Shown piece by piece: positions 37,601 to 47,971 of a stretch of DNA of 64,000 nucleotides. The notes under the pieces were generated by a model. That model was given only the letters and a program-made list of their open reading frames with translations. It made no database searches and had not been told where the DNA came from. Source of the DNA: Monilinia fructicola. Lineage: Eukaryota; Ascomycota; Leotiomycetes; Helotiales; Sclerotiniaceae. Every line of letters begins with the position of its first letter. The stretch's first letter is position 1. A program made the position numbers and the translations under genes. Location of the stretch: the NCBI GenBank assembly GCA_008692225.1, contig VICG01000008.1, positions 1,623,001-1,687,000 of the forward strand, in the 5' to 3' direction.

Positions 37601-38509
37601 GAGGGTTCCATAATAAACCACTTCTAAAGTTAAATGCACATGCTCTAGGGGTCGTGGATACGATGCAATTTCTTCTGAACTCGTCACTAAAACTCGGACA
37701 AGGTAACTTGATCACATGTGATGCTCTCAAAAAGTACGCTCTTGGGACCGATGCAGAGTGTTACTTCCAGAACGGAATTTGCGATCTGATTAGTGCTACA
37801 GATGGGGGGGCGAAGGGGGGTCATTGTGGATACTGTAGAATCTTCGTATATGTAGCTGAGCCTGAATGAAGCAGGTTAAAGCATCTCGGCTTTTGCGCAA
37901 TGTGCGAACTTTCGCTCTTGCGCAGCAGGGCGTCGTCTTTGGCCGGCTAGTTCTCCGCTCCCAGATTCTTTTTGTAACTTTTCCATTGGTCATTGTATCT
38001 TCCAGTAGTATTAGTATTCTTTGCTCACGTTGTACTTATCAGGCTTTCTGGTTCTTCGATTTTTTGATTCGATCAATACATTGTGGTTGTTTCTCAAAGC
38101 TTCATGCCTGCTGGATACAGTTTTATGTGGCTTCTGGAACTTTCACACCACATTTTGAAATCGGACAACACTTGGTCTTGGCTGCACAATTCAATAATAC
38201 TGTCGATAGTCTCAATGCAGTGATATAACTCCCTGAATGTCAAGACCGATCAATCCAGTAATAAGGGCATTTACACGACAACTCGCATAATTTCAGCCTA
38301 TAGATCGTCAACTCTACATGGTTGTCAGCGTTTTCTGTCCAAATTCCAGCTGAGGTTGCCAGCACCCTTGATGAATACGGATAATTGCCCTAATAAAGCG
38401 GGGCAATCGATGGACGGTTGCCCCGGCCGCCCCCTGCTATCTATGCATAAGTTGGGGTCGTATTCGGTGCCCTGGGCAGAATCCGTACGGGACCAAAATT
38501 CCAAACCTT
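34654..38509. other. Gene desert left of the AT-rich island
   Basis: Begins with the promoter of the WSC oxidase. Short ORFs near 35.7-36.3 kb and 37.2-38.2 kb show no recognised domains. Fragments such as TEFLNAMGIMDDAGSDG (about 37480-37540) and KKYALGTDAECYFQNGICDL (about 37730-37800) look protein-like in different frames and may be relics of an unknown gene. Near 38400-38430 an inverted ggggcaa…ttgcccc pair lies about 90 bp before the AT island. Confidence 0.4.
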
Positions 38510-39485
38510 TACCAATTAGTAAATCTTATATTTAGAATCTAACATTTTCAACGATTTACCTATTTTTAGTGCAAATTTATACAAAGATAGATATAAAAAT
38601 ATAATGGAGTTTTTTTTTTCTTAAAAAATAAAAATTATTAGAAAGTCTTTATTAAATTCTACTCCACCTAGTATTGGAAGATCTATAGATAAAGTTAAAA
38701 CTTTAAATAATTTAATCAAACGTTGAAAAAATTTATTAAATTTCTAAGTATTATAGATTTAGTATCTTAATACTTACTATAAAAACTCTATATTATAAAA
38801 TTTAATTTTAAAAGAATAATAGTATAAGGAAGTTCTTAATAAAAAAAATAAAGATTTATATTAATATAAAATAATATATAAAATATTATAGATAATCTTC
38901 TTATTAAATAATAAATTATATAATTTAATATTCTATTCTTATTTTTATTTTTTTTATTAGATAGAAAACTTAAAGTTAGTAATATAAGAGTTTATAATAT
39001 AGTTTTATTATTAAGAACGCTTTAATATAATTACTCTTTATTTTTAATTAGATATATATATATATTTAGAGTTTACCTTGAATTTAATATTCTCTAATAG
39101 AGTAAACTATTTATTAATATATATATCTTATTAAATAAACTATAAGCTTTAATCTATATATATATATATTAAACGTATTTAATATCTTATTATTAGCTTT
39201 TAAAAGGTCTTTAGCTTTTAATAAGCATTATCTTACTATTTCTTAATACTTATTTTATTAAAGTGGTTTGTTAAATCATTTAGATTACTATTTTTATAAT
39301 TGATTTTACTTTTTTCTAGTTCTCTTTCGATTTTGGGGAGTGGGGTTTCTTTACTTTTGGTTTCTTCTATCCTTGGTTTGAAAAGCATTTCGTTACCGGT
39401 TTTTTGAAAAAGACTCTATTCGCCGATATTTCCGGCTCTTGTCACTTTTTTCCCGTTGCCGGCCGGCTGTTAACGTGCATGCTGA

Positions 39486-39560
39486 CTTTTGACGAGTACT
39501 CCGGCTTTTGACAAGTACTTCGGCTCTTGATGAGTAGTCCGGCTTCTAACGAGCACCTGA
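39486..39560. repeat. 19-bp tandem repeat, four diverged copies
   Basis: Four consecutive 19-bp units start at 39486, 39505, 39524 and 39543, each near cttttgacgagtactccgg. Differences are mostly transitions. It sits inside a GC-richer patch in the AT island. Confidence 0.85.
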
Positions 39561-40439
39561 TTTGTTTTACTTAGAGGTGAAAAGCAAAAGAGAAAAGAGT
39601 ATAAGAAAGTGCTAGAAAGGGAGCAAGGGCTTAAGACATCTATAAAGCTAATAGGTATATATATCGTTTCTCCCTCGTAACTAGTATTTTTTATAATTTA
39701 GAAAATATATACAGCTATTTAATACTCTATATAATCCTTCGTTTTATTATATTATAATATTATTTAATTTTTTATACTTTATATTCTTATACATTCTAAA
39801 TATATATACTTATTAAATAATATTTTTATTCTAATTAATTATTTAATATTAATAAGAGCCTATTTTATACTATATATAAATCTTATATAAGAAATAAACT
39901 TTAAAAAAAACTCTAATTTCTTAATATAAATAAGTTATTTAAATTATATACTAGTACTTATAAAAGATAAATTTTCATATTATAAAATTATAGAATTCTT
40001 TTTATCGAATATTATATATTTATAATTACTAGTCCTTAAGTATCTATTTCTTACTTCGTTTAAAGCTAATAAAATACTAGAAATTAATAGTCTAAAAATC
40101 AAATTTCCGCTAGTATTAATAATAACAATAATTTTTTTAAAATCTTTAGTTTCTAATTATAGATTCTAATATAATCTTATTATATAATAAATTAAAGATT
40201 TTTTTAAATTAGTCTTTATATTACGCTTTTTAAAAATTATATATTATATTTTCTTAATTTACTATTATTTCTATATTCAAATAATCTATATTATTTTATA
40301 GTATATTTTAAAATATATTTTTAATTAAAGTTCTTAGATAAGTATAAATCTTAAAAAAGATATTATTTATAATAGCTTTAATCTATAATAATATATTTCT
40401 TATTCATTATTTATTATTTTAAAATAGAAGGGCGGAATC

Positions 40440-40527
40440 AAAGTGGTCGAAACAGAATGGCCGAAACAGAATGGCCGAAATATAATGGCCGAAGTAGAAT
40501 GGCCGAAATGGCCGAAACGGCCGAAAG
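40440..40527. repeat. 14-bp tandem repeat with tggccgaa core
   Basis: The core tggccgaa (first copy tggtcgaa) occurs at 40444, 40458, 40472, 40486 and 40500, exactly 14 bp apart, then at 9-bp spacing near 40509 and 40518. It lies in the second GC-richer patch of the AT island. Confidence 0.88.
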
Positions 40528-41470
40528 GTTTGAAAAAGTTAAAAGGGTCAAAATGATCGAAATGTCTAAATAGAATAAGAACGAAAGGTCGGCAATAGAA
40601 AATTGGGGACTGTTTTGCTTATTAATAATCGACCAATTAAAGTTTCCGCGGAAGACTCATAACCAACTAGAAGAGGTTTTATAAAACTACTTTGTAAAAT
40701 TCCCTTCTATAGATGTCATGGGAAAATCACGAGAAAGTCACGGGATTATACTATATATACCCAGTCAGCTACATTTCATCGTGGCGCGTTATTTTATACG
40801 TAATAATAGGTCTATACTATATAATCTCACTACGTTTAATTCTTTAAATCTATTACTAAAGAATAAATAAAGAATATATTTTTATTACGAAGTGAAACGA
40901 AGAGACTATAGGGCATTTAATAGTTTTATTAATCTTATAAACTATAAAAAAGATATATATATACTTACTTTTAACTCTATAGATGCCTTAGGCCTCTATT
41001 CCCTCTATAATAGCTTCTTAGAATTTTAAGAAAAGTCTTAATTTATTTAATATTAATTTTAGAGTATAAAAATAAGAGTATATTAAGGTATTCTTATTAT
41101 AAAAATCTATATTAAAATAATATTTTAATATAAAAGAAAAAAAACCTAAATTATATTTAATTTAAAAGTATTAATCTATTTATAAGTTATTTATTTTTTA
41201 GCTATAGAATTATATATTATAATAAGATATTATATTTTTATAAATTTTTAAGAAATTATTTAAAAATCAAGCACGTGCGTTAGAAACTTAAACTATATAA
41301 TTAGTCTATTAAGAATATATAGCGGTATTATAGAGGTATTAAGACTTTAAAAATTAAAGAAATATTTGAAGTATAAGGAATCAAGAAAAATCCTTATATT
41401 TCTATTATTTTCATACTAAAAATACGTTGGGATCGAGATTTGTATTCTTATATTAAGGTTTTATTCTTAT

Positions 41471-42482
41471 ATCGAGGCTTTGCTGTATAGCTATTGTGCC
41501 GTCGATAAAGTGGAATGGCATGTTTTTAACTCTCTATACTGCTAACGTTAATCATATCTTGGGATCTGCAAAGCCAGGACATGGTATGTTTGTTGGTACA
41601 GTACAGTAAGAAATTAGCTACCACAAAGTGATAAGCGATTGGACATACCATCATACCGGTAAACAAAAATTTATGCATATGTGGGTTGAAGAAATCGTCC
41701 CCGTGTTAAATACGACCCAAATTTCAGCGTCGCTTGATCTTATTGGCAACAGATATTTCAAGGCCATAACGGGCTCGTGTAAGTGTACTTCGTAAACTGT
41801 AATTACTGAGAATAAGACTATGACATATCTGGCTGATTTTCCAAACAAGCTTCTTCAACCGCGGAATTCCCTTTTTTGACGAGGGCTGCAGACCACATAG
41901 GTGAGAGCCGCGCTAGATGCTCCTTGCCATGAGTCTTTAAATAGATTATCCACTCACGCCGGTCCCTTCAGACACGGGAGGTTGAAAATATTGACTTCCG
42001 AGCCGTTGATTTCCATGGATCCAAAAACGAGGTCTTGAAATTGATATCGATAGTATGATGGAGATAGCGAGAAAGCTACAGGGCCCTAGATGTCTACCTC
42101 ATCCGTAACAACATGCAGCGGCAGGCTAACTTATCTGTCCCACTTGTTCCTGATTCTATATAAGAGATGGGAACGTCGAGCTTGTAGTTTCAGACCAGAC
42201 CATTTACTTCACTCGTTCTTCAGTAAGTCAATCATCCCACTCCTAAGTTTTAGATGCTCAGAGCATGAGATGATTTTGATTCTTGGGCACATACAAAAGG
42301 TTGAAGTCCGAATGATCAAATTATCCTCCAAAGTTCATATCTTTCAAACATTGAAACTTGGATGTGATCTATCTTCCCAGACTATCAGATATCCTGATAC
42401 CAAGGTCAAATGCTGCAGATGACTAACAAGTAGTAGGGCTCATTTTTCTCTGAAATCTTATACGCACCTTTTGAGGGCCAAT
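41471..42482. other. Intergenic region upstream of the galactose oxidase
   Basis: Composition returns to normal at about 41470. No recognisable gene; the 42090-42422 plus ORF (110 codons) lacks any domain. The galactose oxidase promoter is expected in the last few hundred bp. Confidence 0.45.
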
Positions 42483-44390
42483 ATGGTTAAACTATGGTCA
42501 TTCCTCTTGTTGCCAGTGGCACACACTGTGCAGGCAGCGATGAGTATTGCGGTATCCGATAATCAAGCTACGAATCCAGCATCCTATGCTGTTGATGGAA
42601 ACTCCAGCACATTTTGGCACAGCAAATATAGCCCTGCTCTTGTTCCATTGCCACACGTAATCTATCTTGACACAGGGTCCTTGCAGCTCCTCGATGGCTT
42701 CACTTACTTGCCTCGTCAGGACGGCATAAAAAACGGCAACATTGGATCATACTCATTGGCTGTAAGCACAGACAATAAAACATGGACAACCGTCGCAGCT
42801 TCCACTTTCCAGGATAATGCTTCTCTCAAGTCTGTGGGCTTTACCAATACACAAGCTCGCTATTTTAGGTTGAACGCTACTTCAGAAGCTGGAAACCGTG
42901 GCAACTGGACCAGCGCAGCAGAGTTCGGCTTCTCACTTGCCCCAAGTGAAGCTGGAGATCTTGGAGAATGGGGACCAGTGATTAGCATGCCACTTGTTCC
43001 TGCTGCTGGCTTCATCGAGTACTCAACGGGAAATATTTGGACCTTTTCAGCATATAGTCCTCTTGCTTTCCAAGCAGGCTTGCATGGGTATACGATTTCC
43101 GCCGTTTATAATCCCACGACTGACTCTGTATCTTCTGCCAATATCTCTAATACCCAGCATGATATGTTCTGTCCTGGAATCTCTTTATTGTTTGATGGGC
43201 GTGCGATAGTGACCGGTGGAGATACCGCCGACAAGACTAGCATCTATACTTCTTCCACAAATACTTGGGTCGCTGGACCAGCCATGAAGATTCCTCGCGG
43301 CTATCAATCAACTACTACAACATCGACTGGAGAGGTCTTCAATATTGGTGGATCCTGGAGTGGTGGAGTGGGGGGAAAGAATGGAGAAATATATGATCCC
43401 GTCAGTAATACATGGTCTTTACTCCCAGGCTGTCCAGTTACACCTATGCTTACAGCGGACGCACAAGGTGCATTCCGTACTGATAATCATGCTTGGTTGT
43501 TTTCTTGGAAGAACGGCTCTGTTTTCCAAGCTGGTCCAAGTAAAGCAATGAATTGGTACGGAACAACTGGAACTGGATCCCAAACAGCTGCTGGACTTCG
43601 CGGTTCCGACACAGACTCCATGTGTGGAAACGCGGTGATGTATGATGCTGTTAACGGAAAGATTTTCACAGCTGGTGGATCTACCAGCTACCAGAATTCG
43701 GAGGCCACTAACAACGTTCATCTCATCACCATTGGAACTCCAGACGTGGCGCCTACGGTCCAGACCCTCAAATCGATGACTTACAAGCGGGCTTTCGCAA
43801 ACGGTGTTGTCCTTCCTGATGGCAAAATCATAGTGACGGGAGGCCAACCTTATGCCATTCCCTTCACCGATACTGATGCAGTACTGACACCCGAGTTATG
43901 GGATCCTGACACGCAAACCTTCACAATCCTTCCACCTCACACCATACCCAGAACATATCACAGCATAGCCCTTCTAATGCTCGATGGTAGAGTTTTTACA
44001 GGGGGCGGAGGCCTCTGTGGCTCTTGTGCCACAAATCATGCGGATGCACAAATTTATAGCCCAGCCTACCTATTCAACACCGATGGAACCCCCGCCACTC
44101 GTCCTGTCATTTCGTCGGCTACATCAACGGTTGCTGTCGGAGGGACACTTACAATTCAGACTGATAGTGAAGTGACTACTTTCTCCATAACTCGATATGG
44201 ATCAGTTACTCATACCGTAAACACGGATCAACGACGGATAGCCCTGAAACCCGTGACGACCAACGGCAATACATATACCTTTACTATTCCCGCAGATTCT
44301 GGAATTGCTCTACCAGGATACTGGATGTTTTGGGCTATCAACGCTGCAGGAGTACCTAGTGTAGCCTCTACGATCAAAATCACTCTTTAA
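42483..44390 (+). CDS. Galactose-oxidase-like copper radical oxidase (AA5_2), secreted
   Basis: Oxidises a primary alcohol, such as the C6-OH of galactose, to an aldehyde while reducing O2 to H2O2. Single exon, 635 residues; ATG 42483 opens a signal peptide (LWSFLLLPVAHTVQA). Residues about 20-160 form an F5/8 type C (CBM32-like) domain (ASYAVDGNSSTFWHS…RYFRLNATSEAGN). The seven-bladed Kelch domain follows, with a C-terminal DUF1929 domain. All radical-copper residues known from the Fusarium enzyme are present: Cys230 (MFCPG) and Tyr274 (RGYQS) for the thioether, stacking Trp292 (GGSWSGG), axial Tyr492 and His493 (RTYHS) and His577 (THTVNTDQRR). The C-terminal PGYWMFWAINAAGVPSVAST is canonical. 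Apparently functional. It faces away from the AT island and lies 0.65 kb before the catalase-like gene. Confidence 0.96.
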   Translation: MVKLWSFLLLPVAHTVQAAMSIAVSDNQATNPASYAVDGNSSTFWHSKYSPALVPLPHVIYLDTGSLQLLDGFTYLPRQDGIKNGNIGSYSLAVSTDNKTWTTVAASTFQDNASLKSVGFTNTQARYFRLNATSEAGNRGNWTSAAEFGFSLAPSEAGDLGEWGPVISMPLVPAAGFIEYSTGNIWTFSAYSPLAFQAGLHGYTISAVYNPTTDSVSSANISNTQHDMFCPGISLLFDGRAIVTGGDTADKTSIYTSSTNTWVAGPAMKIPRGYQSTTTTSTGEVFNIGGSWSGGVGGKNGEIYDPVSNTWSLLPGCPVTPMLTADAQGAFRTDNHAWLFSWKNGSVFQAGPSKAMNWYGTTGTGSQTAAGLRGSDTDSMCGNAVMYDAVNGKIFTAGGSTSYQNSEATNNVHLITIGTPDVAPTVQTLKSMTYKRAFANGVVLPDGKIIVTGGQPYAIPFTDTDAVLTPELWDPDTQTFTILPPHTIPRTYHSIALLMLDGRVFTGGGGLCGSCATNHADAQIYSPAYLFNTDGTPATRPVISSATSTVAVGGTLTIQTDSEVTTFSITRYGSVTHTVNTDQRRIALKPVTTNGNTYTFTIPADSGIALPGYWMFWAINAAGVPSVASTIKITL

Positions 44391-45039
44391 TTAGTTGGAT
44401 GAGGGGGGTTCGAATATACGGAACTGGTAATGGATATCGACGATGGAATTTAATACTGTTATTGCATCAAATTGCGCCTTATATAATTAATAATTCAGCA
44501 CTTTCAATAATTAAGCAAAGTTCTTGTGGCCTTCGCGTTGATGTGACTGGGGACCCGCGTAGCACCAACAATGTCGTTGGTACTACTGTATCCGGATGCA
44601 TAGCGTAAGCAGCCATGTCTAGAATCACTAATCAGCATACCGTGTGGTAGCTGACTAGGAGTATGTGATTGGTTAATTATGACGTGGTTTCACTAGGTGT
44701 AAACCACTGATACTTAATTGATAAATAATCGTACATCAATATCAAATAGGAGGCGAGAACGACATCTCAAACATCAGGGTTCATTTTCTCTATATTTTCA
44801 ATAGCGTCATACTTGAAGTTTATTGTTAAGTTGACATCAGGATGCTCAAAGAAATTGAATTTCCGAGGGCGAGTTTCTGTTTGCGTCAAAATGTATATAA
44901 GTTCGAGATGTCTCCTTTATCTTGACTCCAAGTCCATATGTATTCATCTTTCGCATTGGTTAGTTTCTCAATCCCCAACACGATACACATCATTATATTC
45001 AAACAAAATCTCCAGATTCACAAAATAGCGAATCGCATC
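44391..45039. other. Intergenic region between galactose oxidase and catalase-like gene
   Basis: About 650 bp, AT-rich, tandem gene arrangement. It contains the terminator of the oxidase and the promoter of the next gene. No ORF worth calling. Confidence 0.5.
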
Positions 45040-46085
45040 ATGCCTCTCCCAACCGACCCCGCAGTAGTCAAAACCAGCGAAGATCTAGTCTATCAGCTCC
45101 AAACTTTATTCGGCAAACACCCCGGAAAACGTCCTGGTCAGTCAATTCTCCATTCCATTCCATCAACCCCCCCCCCCCCTAATTCCCCCTTCCCCCAAGA
45201 CCTCAAACTAACTCGTCTTCCATGGCCACCCAGCCCACGCAAAAGGCCTCCTCCTAACCGGAACCTTCACCCCCACCCCACCGCCCGCACCCTCTCCCAA
45301 GCCCCGCACTTCACCTCGCCCTCCACCCCCCTCTGGATCCGCTTCTCCAACTCGACCGGCATCCCCACGATCCCCGATTTCGCCGCCGATGCCGACCCCC
45401 GCGGTCTCGCCATCCGCTTCATCCTCGACGCCGAAAAACACAGACACACCGACATCATCGCGCATTCTACGCCCTTCTTCCCCACCCGGACTGGGGACGA
45501 GTTCTTGCAGTTCTTGACGGCCGCGGCGAGTAGTGGGGTGGGTGTACGGAGTCCTACGCCTATCGAGACGTTTTTGGATGCGCATCCCGAGGCGGGGGAT
45601 TTTGTGCGCGCGCGCCTAAACCTGCGCCGACGAGCTGGGCGAGGGAGAGGTACTGGGGGGTGAATGCTTTTAGGTTTATTGGGGAGGGGGGCAGGGTTAC
45701 GCTTGGGAGGTATCAAGTTGTGCCTGTTGAAGGGGTGGAGATTGCGAGTGAGGAGTTGAAGAAAAGTTTGGGGGAGAATTATCTTACCGAGGAGATTATA
45801 GCTAGGTTGGAGAAGGGACCGGCGGAATTTAAATTGCTGCTGCAGATTGCGGCGGAGGGGGATGTCACTGATGATGGGACTGTGCATTGGCCGGAGGACA
45901 GAAAGGTTGTGGAATTGGGAACTATCAAGGTGGAGGGTCTATTGAAGGATAATGAGAAGGAGCAGAAACGTATTATCTTTGATCCGATACCTAGGGTAGA
46001 GGGTGTGGATGTTAGTGACGATCCTTTGTTGGATGTCAGAGCAGGTGTTTATTTAATTAGTGGAAAAGAGAGAAGAGCTGCCTAA
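45040..46085 (+). pseudogene. Catalase-related haem peroxidase-like protein (srpA-like), frame broken by repeat-length indels
   Basis: Minimal catalase-fold protein expected to handle peroxides. Exon 1 (45040-45136) encodes MPLPTDPAVV…GKHPGKRPG; the intron 45137-45233 includes a C(13) tract; exon 2 begins with AHAKGLLLTGTF, where His is the distal haem residue of the fold. The usual blocks follow: PLWIRFSNSTGIPTIPDF, DPRGLAIRFIL, HTDIIAHSTPFFPTRTGDEF, PTPIETFLDAHPEAGDF, YWGVNAFRFI, and a C-terminal QIAAEGDVTDDGTVHWPED. Two shifts are needed: one in the C-rich run at about 45270-45290 and one in the (gc)n run at 45605-45615. All conserved blocks survive, and no nonsense substitution is seen, so run-length errors are plausible. 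Adjacent to a galactose oxidase that would produce H2O2. Confidence 0.75.
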
Positions 46086-46409
46086 CGGGCTGGAAGGTGA
46101 CAGAGGCAATTATCCGTGATACTTTGGAATCCCCAGCTTTAGGTTTATTTAGGATATGTAGTTTTACTAACATTTCTCTTTTTTTCCAATGATCGATACC
46201 ATGAGGTATAAAACTATCGAAACGTCTGAGATTGAACTGAGAAATTGATATCTGGTTTTATGTAGTTTAATAGAGGTCCAGCTCCCAACCTCAACATGAA
46301 TAAATCTGTCACTAGCCACCGATAAACCATAAATGAATTCCAAAATTCTAGCGCTTCGATAAACATTTCTAGTTTCGTGCCGAATATAGCACACGCGACC
46401 TCCACTTCA
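46086..46409. other. Convergent 3' intergenic region
   Basis: About 320 bp between the catalase-like gene (plus) and the cupin gene (minus). Nothing recognisable beyond AT-rich 3' flanks. Confidence 0.5.
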
Positions 46410-47006
46410 TCACTCACTCCTCCTCAACCCCTCCATACCCTCCACTCCCTTCTCCTCAATCCCCACGCCCCCTTCCGCCGCCGTCAAAACAAACAACATC
46501 CTCGCCCAACCCTGCCCCTCCGTAACATTCCTCCAGGCATGATTCGTAGCCCTCTGCACACAAACGTCACCCCGACGCATGATCCTCTTTTCCCCCGAAT
46601 CCAACTCCAACTGTATGACGCCCTCAAGCACCACCCCATAATCTAAACTCACAGTTTTGTGCATTGGACATGCGATTCCCGGGGCGAAATCCACGAAGCG
46701 GAGGACGGTGCCTGAGGAGATGGACAGGCCCGGGGGCGAAGAGAGGTCTTGGGTATAAGATGCTATGTCGACGGGCGTTGTTGATGTGGAGTTTTGGGAG
46801 GAGGGGGCGTGGGAGAGGGAAGCGGGGAATTGGTGGGTTGTATAGGCGAGGAAGAAATTCATGTCGTTATTTTGGATTGGTTGCCAGACGGGATTTGGGG
46901 AGATACTAGGTTCGAGGATAGCTTTGCCATTTGGGTCGGTGGTTGTGATGAGCCTCTGTGGATTAGGCAGGCCACTTGATCGGGCTTCTCGCTGCTGAGT
47001 GGTCAT
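46410..47006 (-). CDS. Cupin-domain protein, hypothetical
   Basis: Single-exon, 198 residues, starting MTTQQREARSSGLPNPQR. A hydrophilic N-terminal half is followed by the cupin core: LRFVDFAPGIACPMHKTVSL, DYGVVLEGVIQLELDSGE, then MRRGDVCVQRATNHAWRN. This arrangement is typical of a widespread fungal family whose substrate is unknown; some members sit in metabolite clusters. Of the usual cupin metal ligands, His in MHKT, Glu in LEG and His in NHAW are visible, so metal binding is possible. No signal peptide. It converges on the catalase-like gene. Intact. Confidence 0.85.
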   Translation of the reverse strand: MTTQQREARSSGLPNPQRLITTTDPNGKAILEPSISPNPVWQPIQNNDMNFFLAYTTHQFPASLSHAPSSQNSTSTTPVDIASYTQDLSSPPGLSISSGTVLRFVDFAPGIACPMHKTVSLDYGVVLEGVIQLELDSGEKRIMRRGDVCVQRATNHAWRNVTEGQGWARMLFVLTAAEGGVGIEEKGVEGMEGLRRSE

Positions 47007-47553
47007 TTTAGATGGACTTTTGATGATTGGATAGTCTGATTGGTAGAAGAAGTGCTATAGCTAGCAGTTCCGCAATTAACCTTATTCTTAAGTTTCTTGT
47101 CAATGAGTTTTGAAGAAAACTATGTTTGGCATGCCCTTTATCGAAACAGGACTTATCCTGGGAGTGATACAAAATTAACTTACACGTATCATCGTGCTAT
47201 GAATTAGAAGTCGGACGTCCGAATGACTGAATGCGGGGTAGATGAGGGGTAAATGACTTCAAGTCCCCGGCCCCACTCGCTTCATTTGGCGAAGCTGAAA
47301 TGACCTAAGTCTGTCTTACCAAGGGCTTACCTAAGTCTTACCTACTGTTCTACAATGATAATGTTTTTCTACAAAGTAATCCTTTCATATTAATCTTACT
47401 TGTAATCATGCAAATCATGTAGCGTAAATGAGTTCAATCGGAGTTTCTGAATCATGTGACTGTGTTTTCTAATTTCTCCGTGACTTGCTTCTTACTAGCC
47501 CCATTCCAAAAAATTTTCGTAAGCAGTAATCTTACCATCTAGCCCTAAAGTTA
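47007..47553. other. Intergenic region upstream of the cupin gene
   Basis: Promoter-side region of the cupin gene, up to the MITE insertion. It has several ctaagtctt-like short repeats at about 47300-47340. No gene visible. Confidence 0.45.
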
Positions 47554-47649
47554 CTTGGCGTTGTTTTGGGTCAATGCCGGGTGTCACGATCACATACTAG
47601 AGCGAATCAATAGAGGTCAGTTAACTAGAATAAGAAAGCTAAGGAGGGA

Positions 47650-47678
47650 AGAGATCTCTAGGGGACCTAGAGATCTCT
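47650..47678. repeat. Hairpin inside the MITE, 13-bp arms
   Basis: Arms agagatctctagg and cctagagatctct are exact reverse complements separated by gga. Confidence 0.9.
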
Positions 47679-47707
47679 TATATGTACAGTATCGCTTAGC
47701 GTGATGA

Positions 47708-47734
47708 GATATCACGTGCCTAAGGCACGTGATA
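47708..47734. repeat. Second hairpin inside the MITE, 13-bp arms
   Basis: Arms atatcacgtgcct and aggcacgtgatat are exact reverse complements around a single a. Each arm contains the cacgtg hexamer (E-box-like). Confidence 0.9.
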
Positions 47735-47971
47735 TTCGTCACACCGGGCTAAAAATCTACAAAATAGTATATCTTTTAAATTCTTTTTTATATATTATAA
47801 AACTTCCATTTTTAAGAATTTAAATATACTAAACGTTTATTTTTTAACTTAATAATACTGTAAATCATTATTTATAATTTTTAATTGATATGTTGATTTA
47901 TTATAATTTTTTAAAATAAGTTCCGTTTTCAGTTGATTTTTAGCCCGGCATTGACCCAAAACAACGCCAAG

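Larger units (their letters stand above)
38510..41470. repeat. AT-rich, RIP-like island (probable degraded transposable-element DNA)
   Basis: Nearly 3 kb dominated by A, T and TpA steps, with almost no ORF over 60 codons on either strand, which is the expected end point of heavy C-to-T mutation of repeats. It is interrupted by two GC-richer patches at about 39330-39630 and 40425-40790 that each carry short tandem repeats. No TIRs, LTRs or protein remnants could be recognised by eye, so the original element class is unknown. Confidence 0.8.
47554..47971. mobile_element. MITE with 28-bp perfect terminal inverted repeats and TA target duplication
   Basis: The left terminus at 47554-47581 starts cttggcgttgtttt and ends caatgccggg; the right terminus at 47944-47971 is its exact reverse complement. 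TA flanks both sides (47552-47553 and 47972-47973), as expected for Tc1/mariner or pogo/Fot1-type insertion. The 418-bp element has no ORF. The interior holds two further perfect hairpins (47650-47678 and 47708-47734) and then AT-rich sequence. It must depend on a transposase supplied elsewhere. The identical termini suggest fairly recent insertion, although RIP-like AT enrichment of the interior argues against very recent. Confidence 0.92.

Noticed and set aside
38510..41470. LTR retrotransposon call for the AT island
   Set aside because: No paired long terminal repeats, primer-binding site or polyprotein remnants recognisable by eye.
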